The notes under the pieces were generated by a model, which saw only the letters and a program-made list of their open reading frames with translations, did no database searches and was not told the DNA's origin. The position numbers and the translations under genes were made by a program. A DNA stretch of 64,000 bases from Actinoplanes missouriensis 431 (GTDB taxonomy: Bacteria > Actinomycetota > Actinomycetes > Mycobacteriales > Micromonosporaceae): contig NC_017093.1 in NCBI RefSeq assembly GCF_000284295.1, positions 7,750,001-7,814,000 on the forward strand, written 5' to 3'. The number at the start of each line of letters is the position of its first letter. Position 1 is the stretch's first letter. This document shows positions 26,125 through 34,774 of this stretch, piece by piece.

Positions 26125-26592
26125 ATGACGGACGTCTCATCGAGTAACAGTGCCCCTGAGAATGTCACATTCTCCGGCGTCGAACTGCTGCGCATCGACC
26201 ACGTCGGGATCGCGGTCGCCGACCTGGACGCGGCCATCACCTTCTATGCCGAGAACCTGGGTTTGCGGTGTGTGCACCAAGAGACGAACGAGGAGCAAGG
26301 CGTACGGGAGGCGATGCTCGCGGTCGGCGACGACAGCGGGCCGCGGATCCAGCTCCTCGCGCCGTTGCGCCCCGACTCGGCGATCGCCAGGTTCCTCGAC
26401 CGCAGCGGCCCGGGCCTGCAGCAACTGGCCTACACGGTGGCCGACGTCGAGGCGGCCGCGGAGAAGCTGCGGGCACGTGGGCTTCGTCTCCTCTATGACA
26501 CGCCGCGCCGGGGCACCGGCGGGTCGCGGATCAACTTCGTGCACCCCAAGGACGCCGGCGGTGTCCTGGTGGAGCTGGTGGAGCCGGCCTGA
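26125..26592 (+). CDS. mce: Methylmalonyl-CoA epimerase
   Basis: 155 residues, a VOC-fold protein with two beta-alpha-beta-beta-beta modules. RIDHVGIAVADLDAA carries the first metal His (H26), RIQLLAPL the Gln ligand, and GGVLVELVEP the Glu ligand. At the remaining ligand position, usually HH(I/V)AY, this protein has QQLAYTV; I recall the same in other actinobacterial epimerases, so it may be a lineage variant. It interconverts (R)- and (S)-methylmalonyl-CoA for the mutase. A hairpin follows the stop. Confidence 0.92.
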   Translation: MTDVSSSNSAPENVTFSGVELLRIDHVGIAVADLDAAITFYAENLGLRCVHQETNEEQGVREAMLAVGDDSGPRIQLLAPLRPDSAIARFLDRSGPGLQQLAYTVADVEAAAEKLRARGLRLLYDTPRRGTGGSRINFVHPKDAGGVLVELVEPA

Positions 26593-26599
26593 CGGGTAC

Positions 26600-26637
26600 G
26601 CCGGTCGGGTGATTTGACCTGACTCATCCCGACCGGC
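26600..26637 (+). terminator. Hairpin after the epimerase gene
   Basis: GCCGGTCGGG and CCCGACCGGC form a perfect 10-bp stem around an 18-base loop that itself can pair (TGA/TCA). No clear T-run follows. The next gene starts 235 bases on. Confidence 0.5.
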
Positions 26638-26871
26638 CTGGCAGGATCGAGAGCATTGAGCAGCTCCGACGACCCACCCGGACCGACCACTGTCGCGCAG
26701 AGCCCCGACTGGGCTGGTGACAGCGGGAGGAGAGCGAACTGACCGGTGAGTCGAGCATCGCATCCGTTCGGCCCGGTACCGCGCTACGGTCCTGGTCAAA
26801 GCTGATCTACGATGCGGTTCGGATGCCCATCCGCTCTTGCATGTCCGTTCCCTTCTCGCCAGGATGGCGCA

Positions 26872-28254
26872 ATGCCCCAGCAGCAGGATCAGAACCTGGC
26901 CTTCTTCGAGACCGCTAACTCGCAGCACGACTTCACCGTGGTTCTGCGGGGTTACGACCGTCACCAGGTCGACGGACACATCGGCCGGCTGCTCGCCGCG
27001 CTGAACCAGTCCGAGCAGGCTCGCGGCGAGGCCGAGCAGCGGATGAACGACGCCCAGCGTCGTCTGCGCCAGGCCGAGCAGCGGCTGAACGCGCTGGAGC
27101 AGAAACTCGCCGACTCCAACAAGCTGCTGGAGGAGAACAACCGGCCGACGCTCTCCGGGCTGGGCACCCGGGTGGAGCAGATCCTGCGTCTCGCCGAGGA
27201 GCAGGCGAACGACCACCGCAACGAGGCGAAACGGGAGTCGGAGGGCATCCTCTCCGCGGCTCGCCTCGAAGCACGTGAGATCACCGACAAGGCGCGGGCC
27301 GAGGCCGCCGCGATGAAGGCCACCGCCGAGCGGGAGGCCGGTCAGCTGCGGACCCACGCCGAGCGCGAGGCCGCCGAGAACCGGGTGCAGGCCCGTCGCG
27401 AGGCCGACACGCTGCGCTCCGACGCGGACCGCGAGACCAAGCAGCTGCGCACGGTCACCGCGCACGAGGTCGCCGAGCTGAAGTCGACCGTGGAGCGTGA
27501 GGTCGCCTCGATGCGGGCCACCGCCGAGCGCGAGATCACCCAGGCCCGGGCCAAGGCCGCCCGCGAGGCCGAGGAGAAGCGCGCCGAGGCCACCAAGCTG
27601 CTCACCGACGCCCGTGACAAGCGTGACAAGGACCTGCAGGCGCTGGCCCTGGAGATCGCCGAGCGGCGGGAGAAGGCCGAGCGCGAGGAGTCCGAGCGGC
27701 ACGCCGCGCAGGTCGCCGCCACCCAGAAGATGGTGGCCGAGGCCGAGGAGCGGGCCCGTGCCGCCGAGGACCGCGCCAAGGAGATCGAGCAGCGCGCCGA
27801 GAGCCGCCGCATCGAGTCCGAGCGCAGCGCCGCCGAGGCCGTCGAGAAAGCCCGCGCGCTCGCCGAGAAGACCGTCACCGAGGCGCGCACCGAGTCGCAG
27901 CGCCTGCTCAGCGAGGCCCGCACCGAGGCCGAGCTGACCACCCAGGCCGCCCGTCGCGAGGTCGAGGACCTCACCCGGCAGAAGGACGCGGTCACCAACC
28001 AGCTGGGACAGATGCTCTCCGGCCTGTCCGGTCTGGTGCCGGGCGTCGGCGGCGCCGCGGCGGTCAAGGCGGTGGCCGAGGCGGCCGCCCCCAAGCCCGC
28101 CGAGCAGCCCGCCAAGCCGGTCGAGGCGCCGGCGCAGCGGGCCCCCGAGCAGCCCGCCCAGCCGGCCGCACAGCAGGCCGGCGAGCCGGTCGCTGAGGAG
28201 GATGACCAGGCAGAGGCCGGTGACGAGCCGGTGACGGCTCAGACCAACTCCTGA
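26872..28254 (+). CDS. DivIVA-like coiled-coil protein, positional counterpart of Scy
   Basis: 460 residues from ATG 26872, with AGGATGG upstream. Residues 8-50 form a DivIVA-like start (FFETANSQHDFTVVLRGYDRHQVDGHI). A continuous Glu/Ala/Arg-rich coiled coil then runs to about 390, with GLGTRVEQILRLAEEQAND near 95, and a proline/alanine-rich tail ends it. In Streptomyces the scy and filP genes, which organise polar growth, lie next to a methylmalonyl-CoA epimerase gene in the same order. This one is far shorter than Scy (about 1,300 residues), so orthology is positional. A strong terminator separates it from the second gene. Confidence 0.85.
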   Translation: MPQQQDQNLAFFETANSQHDFTVVLRGYDRHQVDGHIGRLLAALNQSEQARGEAEQRMNDAQRRLRQAEQRLNALEQKLADSNKLLEENNRPTLSGLGTRVEQILRLAEEQANDHRNEAKRESEGILSAARLEAREITDKARAEAAAMKATAEREAGQLRTHAEREAAENRVQARREADTLRSDADRETKQLRTVTAHEVAELKSTVEREVASMRATAEREITQARAKAAREAEEKRAEATKLLTDARDKRDKDLQALALEIAERREKAEREESERHAAQVAATQKMVAEAEERARAAEDRAKEIEQRAESRRIESERSAAEAVEKARALAEKTVTEARTESQRLLSEARTEAELTTQAARREVEDLTRQKDAVTNQLGQMLSGLSGLVPGVGGAAAVKAVAEAAAPKPAEQPAKPVEAPAQRAPEQPAQPAAQQAGEPVAEEDDQAEAGDEPVTAQTNS

Positions 28255-28335
28255 GATATTCGACGCGTCGTCTCCGGGTTGCGGAGCCGCCGTGAGTACG
28301 CGACGGTGAAACGGCCGGACGGTCGTGGCTGATTC

Positions 28336-28368
28336 GAGGCCGTATCGGAGTTTCTCCGGTGCGGCCTC
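28336..28368 (+). terminator. Rho-independent-type terminator after the Scy-like gene
   Basis: GAGGCCGTATCGGAG and CTCCGGTGCGGCCTC pair over 15 positions (two G-U) with a TTT loop, followed by GCTCGTTTTCGC. It lies 81 bases after the stop. Confidence 0.8.
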
Positions 28369-28498
28369 GCTCGTTTTCGCCGCGTAGCCTTGGGTCTTGG
28401 CAGCCTGGGTCGGACAATTCGTAACTACCCGCACAGTCCCTGCCAGCCTGGTGTGTATGCACACGCCTCGGGACGATGCGTATGTGAGGATGGACAGC

Positions 28499-29947
28499 AT
28501 GTCGCACGGCGGTGAAATCTTCGGTCTCAGCGGAGACTCGGCCACCGAACCGAGCTTCGAGACCGCCCTCCGGGGCTACGAGAAGAAACAGGTCGAGCGA
28601 TACGTAGCCCGGGCGGAGAACGAGATCGCCGCGCTGGCCGCAGAGCGTGAGCAGGCGTACTCGCAGATCCAGGCGATGAGCGCGCAGATCGAGCGGCTGC
28701 AGCAGGAGATGACCCAGGTCCGGCGGCAGTCCGGCGCGGTCGGCGAGGTCTCGTTCCGGCACCTCGGCCCCCGCGTCGAGCAGATCCTCGCGCTGGCCGA
28801 GGAGCAGGCCGAGGCGATCAAGGCGTCGGCGACCGACGACATCGCGGGCCGGCTCGCCGAGGCGGAGCGGATCCGGGCCGAGGCCGAGGCGCACGCGCAC
28901 GACGGCATCCGGGACTTCGAGATCGCCCTGGCCGCGCGCCGGGCCGAGGAGGAGAAAGCCGACACCGCCAAGCGCGTCGCCACCGAGAAGGCGCTGGCCG
29001 CGACCCGGCAGAACGCCGAGCAGATGCGCAGCGAGGCCGAGGCGACGCTGAACCGGGCGCGCAACGAGGCCCAGCACCTCACCGACAAGGCGGTGCAGGA
29101 GGCGCAGCGCACCAAGGCCGAAGTGGACGGTTACGTGCAGTCCACCCGGCTCCAGTCGGAGCAGGAGCTCAAGGCGCTGCGCGAGAAGACGCAGCAGGAG
29201 ATCGCCGCGAAGCGGGCCGCCGCCGAGCGCGAGGCCACCGAGCTGAAGGCCGCCGTCGACCAGGAGCTGGCCCTGCGCCGGCACTCGGTGATCGAGGAGC
29301 TGGGCCAGATGCGGTCCGGCGTCGAGAAGCAGTGCGCCGACCTGCGCAGCGAGGCCGACAAGTACGCCGAAGAGGTGCTCCGGCGCTCCGACGAGCAGGC
29401 CACGGCCGTACGCAAGGAGATCGCCGCTCAGCAGGAGAAGATCGCCCAGGCCGGCCGGGATCTGGAGGCCGCGCAGGCGAGGATCGCCGAGGCGGAGGCT
29501 CGCCGGGCCGCTGCGGAGCAGCAGGCGGCCGAGTCGGAGACCGAGTGCGAGCGCGTCCAGCAGCGTCTCGGCGAGACCCAGCAGAAGCTGGAGGCCGAGC
29601 TCAAGCGGGTCACCGAGGCCGAGCGGGCCGGGGAGGCCGCCGAGCGGCACGCGGCCGAGGTGCGCCGGCAGGTGCAGCGCGAGGCGAAGCGGGTGGCCGA
29701 GCTGGCTGCCGCGGCGGTGCTCGCGGCCGCTGCCTCACCGGAGGACCAGGATGGGTACGCGGAGGGCGAGCCGGCCGCCGAGAAACCGGCTGCCGAGAAG
29801 CCCGCGGCGCCGGCCACCCCGTCGGTGCCGGCCGCCACTGCGGCACCGGCCCCTGCTGCGCCCGCCACTGCCGCGCCGGCCAAGGTCACTGCCTCGGCGA
29901 AGGTGACGGTCCCGCAGGCGAGCCGGATTCCGGCCGACGCCGAGTAA
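28499..29947 (+). CDS. FilP/DivIVA-like coiled-coil protein
   Basis: 482 residues from ATG 28499, with AGG nine bases upstream; MDS at 28490 is an alternative. The N-terminal FETALRGYEKKQVERYVARAE and the LGPRVEQILALAEEQAE segment near residue 90 match the neighbouring gene, so the two are paralogues. A coiled coil of about 300 residues follows, then an Ala/Pro/Lys-rich tail with EKPAAEKPA repeats. FilP in Streptomyces (about 310 residues) forms filaments that stiffen hyphal tips. Gene order epimerase-Scy-FilP is conserved as I recall it. It has its own transcription unit between two terminators. Confidence 0.85.
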   Translation: MSHGGEIFGLSGDSATEPSFETALRGYEKKQVERYVARAENEIAALAAEREQAYSQIQAMSAQIERLQQEMTQVRRQSGAVGEVSFRHLGPRVEQILALAEEQAEAIKASATDDIAGRLAEAERIRAEAEAHAHDGIRDFEIALAARRAEEEKADTAKRVATEKALAATRQNAEQMRSEAEATLNRARNEAQHLTDKAVQEAQRTKAEVDGYVQSTRLQSEQELKALREKTQQEIAAKRAAAEREATELKAAVDQELALRRHSVIEELGQMRSGVEKQCADLRSEADKYAEEVLRRSDEQATAVRKEIAAQQEKIAQAGRDLEAAQARIAEAEARRAAAEQQAAESETECERVQQRLGETQQKLEAELKRVTEAERAGEAAERHAAEVRRQVQREAKRVAELAAAAVLAAAASPEDQDGYAEGEPAAEKPAAEKPAAPATPSVPAATAAPAPAAPATAAPAKVTASAKVTVPQASRIPADAE

Positions 29948-30012
29948 GCGGAAGGCCGCTGCCCGGCTGGTGCCGGTGTAAGCCGGAAGCCGCTGCCCGG
30001 CCGACGCCGGGT
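29944..30012 (+). repeat. Two direct 34-35 bp repeats covering the FilP-like stop codon
   Basis: 29944-29977 and 29978-30012 are near copies, each beginning GTAAGC and containing CCGCTGCCCGGC; a third, truncated start (GTAAGCCCG) lies at 30013. The first includes the gene's TAA. Confidence 0.7.
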
Positions 30013-30033
30013 GTAAGCCCGAAAGCGATCATC

Positions 30034-30072
30034 GACACGCCTCCTCCGCCCGGGTAGCGGAGGGGGCGTGTC
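30034..30072 (+). terminator. Strong hairpin between the FilP-like and AI-2E genes
   Basis: GACACGCCTCCTCCGC and GCGGAGGGGGCGTGTC form a 16-bp stem (one G-U) with a 7-base loop. It ends only 14 bases before the GTG of the next gene, so it could act in that gene's leader as well as terminate the FilP-like transcript. Confidence 0.75.
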
Positions 30073-30086
30073 GGCGATAGCGTCCG

Positions 30087-31433
30087 GTGGTGTCGTCCGA
30101 GACGCCTGCCGAGAAACCCGCCGTGAAGCCCACTGACGAGCCCGTTCCCCCCGATCCAGCGGCCGGCTCCGGCACGGCGACAGGCCCCGCGACCGGCACG
30201 GCGACCGGCTCCGGCACGGCGACCGGCTCCGGCCCGGCGACAGGCCCCGCGACCGGCACGGCGACAGGCTCCGGCCCGGCGACAGGCCCCGCGACCGGCA
30301 CGGCGACAGGCTCCGGCCCGGCGACAGGCCCCGCGACGGGCCCGGCGACAGGCTCTGCGACCGGCTCGGGCAGCGACGACGAGGGCCGCTTCGGTGAGCC
30401 CGGGCGGCCGCTCAACCGGCGCAGCCCGTTCCTCTTCGGATTCCTCTTCGGACTCGGCGCCATCCTGGCGTACGCGCTCTTCCTCGGCGTCCGCAACGCC
30501 GCCTCGATCCTGGTCCTGATCTTCATCGCGCTGTTCCTGGCGATCGGCCTGAACCCGGCCGTGGAACGGCTGCGCCGCTGGGGCCTGCGCCGCGGGCTGG
30601 CCGTCGCGATCGTCGCGCTGGCCGTCGTGGGCCTGCTGGTCGGCGGCCTCATCGCGCTGATACCGCCGCTCGTCACGCAGACCACCGAGCTGATCAACAA
30701 CGCGCCCGACACGATCGAGAGCTTCCGGCGCAGCGAGACCGTCAACGAGCTGATCCAGCGCTACGACATCGTCAACAAGGTGCAGAGCGCGATCAACGCG
30801 GGCACCGTCGGCAACGCGGTCGGTGGCGTGGTCGGCGGCGCCCGGCTGCTGTTCGGCACGGTCTTCAACATCCTCACCGTGCTGGTGCTGACGATCTACT
30901 TCATGGCCGCGTTCGAGCGGATCAAGGAGACCGGGTACGCGCTGGTCCCGGGGTCACGGCGCGAGCGGGTGCGGCTGCTCACCGACGAGATTCTCACCAA
31001 GGTCGGCGCGTACATGGTGGGCGCGCTGGCGATCGCCATCCTGGCCGGGGTGAGCACCTTCGCCCTGGCCCTGGCGCTGGGTCTGGCGTACCCGTTCGCC
31101 CTGGCCGTGGTGGTCGCGGTCTGTGACCTGATCCCGCAGATCGGCGCGACGCTCGGCGCCGTGGTGGTGAGCCTGGTCGGGCTGGCGTCCTCGATCACCG
31201 ACGGCGTCGTCTGCATCGTGTTCTTCATCGTCTACCAGCAGATCGAGAACTATCTGATCTACCCGAACGTGATGCGCCGCTCGGTCAAGGTGAGCGACGT
31301 GGCGGCGCTGGTGGCGGCCTTGGTCGGGGTCGGCCTGTTCGGCGTGATCGGCGCCCTGGTGGCGATCCCGATGGTGGCCGCCATCCAGCTGATCATGCGT
31401 GAGGTGCTGGTCCCGAGCCTGGACGAGCGTTAG
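30087..31433 (+). CDS. AI-2E family (PerM/YdiK-type) membrane protein with Gly/Thr/Ala/Pro repeat N-terminus
   Basis: 448 residues from GTG 30087 (GTG 30090 also possible). Residues 25-95 are low-complexity GTATGSGPATGPAT repeats. The rest has seven to eight membrane helices with features of the AI-2E transporter family: SILVLIFIALFLAIGLNPAVERLRR near the start, an LIPPLVTQTTEL helix-loop, and YQQIENYLIYPNVMRRSV near the end. Members have been linked to autoinducer export or sodium/proton antiport; substrate here is unknown. The stop overlaps that of the convergent hydrolase gene. Confidence 0.88.
   Translation: MVSSETPAEKPAVKPTDEPVPPDPAAGSGTATGPATGTATGSGTATGSGPATGPATGTATGSGPATGPATGTATGSGPATGPATGPATGSATGSGSDDEGRFGEPGRPLNRRSPFLFGFLFGLGAILAYALFLGVRNAASILVLIFIALFLAIGLNPAVERLRRWGLRRGLAVAIVALAVVGLLVGGLIALIPPLVTQTTELINNAPDTIESFRRSETVNELIQRYDIVNKVQSAINAGTVGNAVGGVVGGARLLFGTVFNILTVLVLTIYFMAAFERIKETGYALVPGSRRERVRLLTDEILTKVGAYMVGALAIAILAGVSTFALALALGLAYPFALAVVVAVCDLIPQIGATLGAVVVSLVGLASSITDGVVCIVFFIVYQQIENYLIYPNVMRRSVKVSDVAALVAALVGVGLFGVIGALVAIPMVAAIQLIMREVLVPSLDER
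30165..30365 (+). repeat. In-frame 42-bp-type tandem repeats in the AI-2E protein gene
   Basis: Short GGC-ACG-GCG-ACC and CCC-GCG-ACC blocks are arranged in about three full 42-base units (14 residues each) plus partial copies. All keep the reading frame. Confidence 0.85.
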
Positions 31434-32212
31434 CCGTCCAGCGGTTTGAAGGCCGCGGTGGTGCGGTCCGCGTACGCGTTCATGTCGCCCGTCTCGATCG
31501 GCCCGTCCCAGGTCGTCGGCAGCGGGGTGGCCACCTCCGGCGCGACCCGGCGGACGATCTCGTCGAGGATGGTCTCGGCGTCGCCGACCCAGAGGTGCTT
31601 GCCGCCCTCGACCGGCACCACGTCGCACTGCGGGATCGCGGCGAACCGCTCCGTCGCCTCGGCCGGGCGCAGGTAGTCGTCGAACTCCGGGATGATCGCG
31701 GTGAGCGGCTTGCCGTCGGCGGCCCAGGCGTCCAGGTGCTCGGGTTGCGAGAAGCGCAGCGGCGGGGAGAGCAAAATCGCGCCGGTCACCGCGGGGTCCA
31801 GCCCGTACATCAGGGTGAGGTCGGTGCCGAACGACCAGCCGACCAGCCAGATGTTCGGGAGATCGGCGAACTCCGCGTACTCGATCGCGGCTGCCACGTC
31901 GAACTTCTCGTCCACGGCGTTGCTGAACGATCCGCCGCTCGTACCCCGTACCGATGAGGTGCCTCGGGTGTTGAAGCGCAGCACCGCGATGCCGGCCAGC
32001 GCCGGGAGCCGCCACGCCGCCTTACGGTAGATGTGGCTGTCCATCATCCCGCCGTGGGTGGGCAGCGGGTGCAGGCAGACGAGGGTGGCCACCGGCTCGC
32101 GGTCGAGCGGGCGGGCCAGCTCACCGACGAGGGTCACGCCGTCCGCGGTGTGCAGCTCGATCTCCTCGCGGTGCGCGGGCAGGATCGAGTTGGCCCGGAT
32201 CTGGTTGCTCAT
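31430..32212 (-). CDS. Alpha/beta hydrolase
   Basis: 260 residues from ATG 32212 (MSNQIRANSILPAHREE), with GAAGG about ten bases upstream; longer readings are not supported. Motifs: LVCLHPLPTHGGMMDS (oxyanion side), RFNTRGTSSVRG, nucleophile elbow VGWSFGTDL, and the C-terminal EGGKHLWVGDAE with the His. It resembles the dienelactone hydrolase/YqiA-type prolyl-oligopeptidase-like hydrolases that act on small acyl substrates. Substrate unknown. Convergent overlap of stops with the AI-2E gene. Confidence 0.86.
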   Translation of the reverse strand: MSNQIRANSILPAHREEIELHTADGVTLVGELARPLDREPVATLVCLHPLPTHGGMMDSHIYRKAAWRLPALAGIAVLRFNTRGTSSVRGTSGGSFSNAVDEKFDVAAAIEYAEFADLPNIWLVGWSFGTDLTLMYGLDPAVTGAILLSPPLRFSQPEHLDAWAADGKPLTAIIPEFDDYLRPAEATERFAAIPQCDVVPVEGGKHLWVGDAETILDEIVRRVAPEVATPLPTTWDGPIETGDMNAYADRTTAAFKPLDG

Positions 32213-32255
32213 TCTGGGAAGGCCTTCAGTCGTTTCGGGCGGGGCGGTCGGATGG

Positions 32256-32588
32256 TCAACCATAACGAGGGGCGTTGCGCGAGCGCTCCACCCCGGGGCC
32301 GCGCCGGTCCCGGGCTCGCCAGCAGCCGGTGTGCCAGTGCCGCCGGTCGGACTCGTCGCCGTAACCGTCGGCCGGCCACGCCACGATGTGCGCGACGCCC
32401 GGACGGATGTCCCCCATGCACCCCGGGCACCGGTACGTCTTGACCGCCGCCTGCCCGAAGATGTTGCGCACCATCCACTCGCCGTCCTGGTACTGCTGGA
32501 CACGCTGCTCGGTGATACCGGGACGATCCGGACCCGGATCCTCGGCGTCGTGCTTCTTCTTGAGGGGGCGATTGCGGCGGGGGCTCAC
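32256..32588 (-). CDS. Small zinc-ribbon-like conserved actinobacterial protein
   Basis: 110 residues from GTG 32588 (SPRRNRPLKKK) with GGAG just upstream. The core is KTYRCPGCMGDIRPGVAHIVAWP, then DRRHWHTGCWRARDRR and a SRNAPRYG end. The Cys-x2-Cys and His/Cys pairs look like a small zinc site. I recall similar Streptomyces proteins annotated loosely as ATP/GTP-binding, for which no P-loop is visible. Function unknown. Divergent from aldehyde dehydrogenase. Confidence 0.75.
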   Translation of the reverse strand: MSPRRNRPLKKKHDAEDPGPDRPGITEQRVQQYQDGEWMVRNIFGQAAVKTYRCPGCMGDIRPGVAHIVAWPADGYGDESDRRHWHTGCWRARDRRGPGVERSRNAPRYG

Positions 32589-32605
32589 AACTCCAAGAGT
32601 ACGTA

Positions 32606-32621
32606 GTGACTGTTCAGTAAC
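32606..32621. promoter_or_regulatory. Operator-like inverted repeat upstream of aldehyde dehydrogenase
   Basis: GTGACTG-TT-CAGTAAC pairs over seven positions with one mismatch; the inner ACTG-TT-CAGT is perfect. It lies in the 53-base gap between divergent genes, about 20 bases before the dehydrogenase ATG. TetR-type operator is a guess from shape. Confidence 0.4.
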
Positions 32622-32641
32622 AATCACCCTAGACTCCGTAC

Positions 32642-34135
32642 ATGACGGCGACTCACGTTCCCGGCCTGCCCGTGATCGAGGACGGCTGGCTCATCTCCAC
32701 CAACCCGGCCACCGGCGAGGAAGCCGGTCGCGTACCGATCTCTGACGAAAAGGCCGTGGTGGCCGCCGTCGAGCGCGCCAAGGCGGCCGCCGTCTGGTGG
32801 CAGGGCCTCGGTTTCGAGGGGCGCAAGGTGCGGCTGCTGCGCTGGCGCACGCTGCTCGTCGAGCGGATCGAGGAGCTGGCCGAGCTGGCGCACCGGGAGG
32901 CCGGCAAACCGGTCACCGACGGGATCATCGAGGTGACCGCCGCGGTCGAGCACCTGGACTGGGCGGCCAAGCACGCTAAACGGGTGCTCGGCCCGCGTAA
33001 GGTGCGCACCCGCCTGCTGCTCGCCGAGCACGCCGGCCACCTGGAGTACCAGCCGTTCGGCGTGGTCGGGGTGATCGGACCATGGAACTACCCGATCGTC
33101 ACGCCGGTCGGCCCGATCAGCGGCGCGCTGGCAGCAGGCAACACCGTGGTCCTCAAGCCGAGCGAGTACACGCCCGTCGTCGGCCAGTGGCTCGCCGACA
33201 CGTTCGCCGAGGTCGTCCCCGAGCACCCGGTGCTGCAGGCCGTGCACGGGCTGGGCGACGTCGGCGGCGCGCTCTGCCGCTCCGGCGTCGGCAAGATCGC
33301 GTTCACCGGCTCCACCGCGACCGGCAAGAAGGTGATGGCGGCCTGCGCCGAGAACCTGGTGCCGGTGGTGATCGAGGCCGGCGGCAAGGACGCGCTGATC
33401 GTGGACGCCGACGCGGACGTGGACGCCGCCGCCGAGGCCGCCGTATGGGGCGCCATGACCAACGCCGGGCAGACCTGCATCGGCATCGAGCGGGTCTACG
33501 CGGTCGCCCCGGTCTACGACAGGTTCGTGGACGCGGTGGTGGAGAAGGCCGGCAAGCTGCGCACCGGCACGGAGATCGGGCCGATCACCATGCCGAAACA
33601 GCTCGACATCATCCGCGACCACATCGAGGACGCCCTGGCGCAGGGTGGCCGGGCGGTGCTCGGCGGGGCGTCGGCGGTGCAGGCGCCCTACGTCTCCCCG
33701 ACCGTCCTGGTCGACGTGCCGGAGACCTCCTCGGAGATCCGGGAGGAGACGTTCGGGCCGACCCTGACGATCACCAAGGTGCGCGACGCGGACGAGGCGG
33801 TCGCGAAGGCCAACGACACCGCGTACGGGCTGGGCGGCGCCGTCTTCGGCAAGCGCAACGCCATCCGGATCGCCCGGCGGCTGCGCTCCGGCATGGTCGC
33901 GGTGAACGGGACGCTCGCCTTCGTCGGCATGGGCAACCTGCCGTTCGGCGGTGTCGGCGAGTCCGGGTTCGGCCGGATCCACGGCGAGGACGGGCTGCGC
34001 GAGTTCGCCCGGGCCAAGGCGATCACCGTCCGCCGGGCGAAGTCGCTGCTTCCCGCGATGACGTTCGAGCGGACGCCCGCCCAGGTGAACCAGATCGTCA
34101 AGGCCCTGCGACTTCTCTACGGACGCAAGCCCTAG
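32642..34135 (+). CDS. NAD(P)-dependent aldehyde dehydrogenase family protein
   Basis: 497 residues, normal ALDH length. Nucleotide site: GVIGPWNYP and FTGSTATGKKV. Catalytic Cys in AMTNAGQTCIGIERVY; general-base Glu in VVIEAGGKDALIV, where the usual ELGGK is EAGGK. C-terminal NLPFGGVGESGFGRIHG contacts substrate. The EAGGKD and TCIGIER forms are those of succinate-semialdehyde/medium-chain ALDH groups, so fatty or small aldehydes are likely substrates. The ABC pair follows nine bases later, perhaps co-transcribed. Confidence 0.92.
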   Translation: MTATHVPGLPVIEDGWLISTNPATGEEAGRVPISDEKAVVAAVERAKAAAVWWQGLGFEGRKVRLLRWRTLLVERIEELAELAHREAGKPVTDGIIEVTAAVEHLDWAAKHAKRVLGPRKVRTRLLLAEHAGHLEYQPFGVVGVIGPWNYPIVTPVGPISGALAAGNTVVLKPSEYTPVVGQWLADTFAEVVPEHPVLQAVHGLGDVGGALCRSGVGKIAFTGSTATGKKVMAACAENLVPVVIEAGGKDALIVDADADVDAAAEAAVWGAMTNAGQTCIGIERVYAVAPVYDRFVDAVVEKAGKLRTGTEIGPITMPKQLDIIRDHIEDALAQGGRAVLGGASAVQAPYVSPTVLVDVPETSSEIREETFGPTLTITKVRDADEAVAKANDTAYGLGGAVFGKRNAIRIARRLRSGMVAVNGTLAFVGMGNLPFGGVGESGFGRIHGEDGLREFARAKAITVRRAKSLLPAMTFERTPAQVNQIVKALRLLYGRKP

Positions 34136-34144
34136 TCTGTCCGG

Positions 34145-34774
34145 GTGGATCATCCGGCGGTCGAGGTCAGCGGTCTGCACGTCAGCTACGGCTCCACGCC
34201 GGTCCTGGTCGACGTCGGCCTGGTCCTGCCGGCCGGCGCCGGGATCTGCGTGACCGGGGAGAACGGCATCGGCAAGTCCACGCTGCTGCGCTGCGTGAGC
34301 AGTCTGCAGCAGCCGGACGCCGGTGAGATCCGGATCTTCGGGGGCGAGCCCGGCGACACCCCGGAGTTCTGGCGTGCCGTGGTCACCACCGTGGAACCGC
34401 CCACCTGGTACCCCGGTCTCACCGCCCGCGAGCACGCCGAGCTGATCTGCCGCGCGCACGGCCAGGACCCGGCCGGCGCCGGGCTCGACGAGGCCTTCGA
34501 GCGGTTCGGCCTGGCCGGGCACGCCGACGCGATCCCGCCGTCGCTCTCGTCCGGCCAGAAACAGCGGCTCACGCTGATCCTGGCCCTGATCCGGCCCAGT
34601 TCCCTGCTGATCCTGGACGAGCCGGAGCAGCGCCTGGACCCGGACGGCAAGGCCGCCGTCGCCGCGATGCTCGCCGAGTACCTGACGACCGGCGGCTCGC
34701 TGCTGATGGCGAGCCACGACGACGCGTTCGCGGCCGCGTCCGGCGCCACGGTGACCACGATGGACTCGCTGTGA
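34145..34774 (+). CDS. ABC transporter ATP-binding protein
   Basis: 209 residues from GTG 34145. Walker A GENGIGKSTL, Q-loop region TTVEPPTWYPGLT, signature LSSGQKQRL and Walker B LLILDEPEQRLDPDG, then LLMASHDD with the switch His. Short, stand-alone NBD of the CcmA/exporter type. Its stop overlaps the start of the permease gene by four bases, so the two make one transporter. Confidence 0.9.
   Translation: MDHPAVEVSGLHVSYGSTPVLVDVGLVLPAGAGICVTGENGIGKSTLLRCVSSLQQPDAGEIRIFGGEPGDTPEFWRAVVTTVEPPTWYPGLTAREHAELICRAHGQDPAGAGLDEAFERFGLAGHADAIPPSLSSGQKQRLTLILALIRPSSLLILDEPEQRLDPDGKAAVAAMLAEYLTTGGSLLMASHDDAFAAASGATVTTMDSL

Noticed and set aside
26655..26741. 28-codon TTG-started small ORF before the Scy-like gene
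   Set aside because: No ribosome site or recognisable peptide; cannot be supported from sequence alone.
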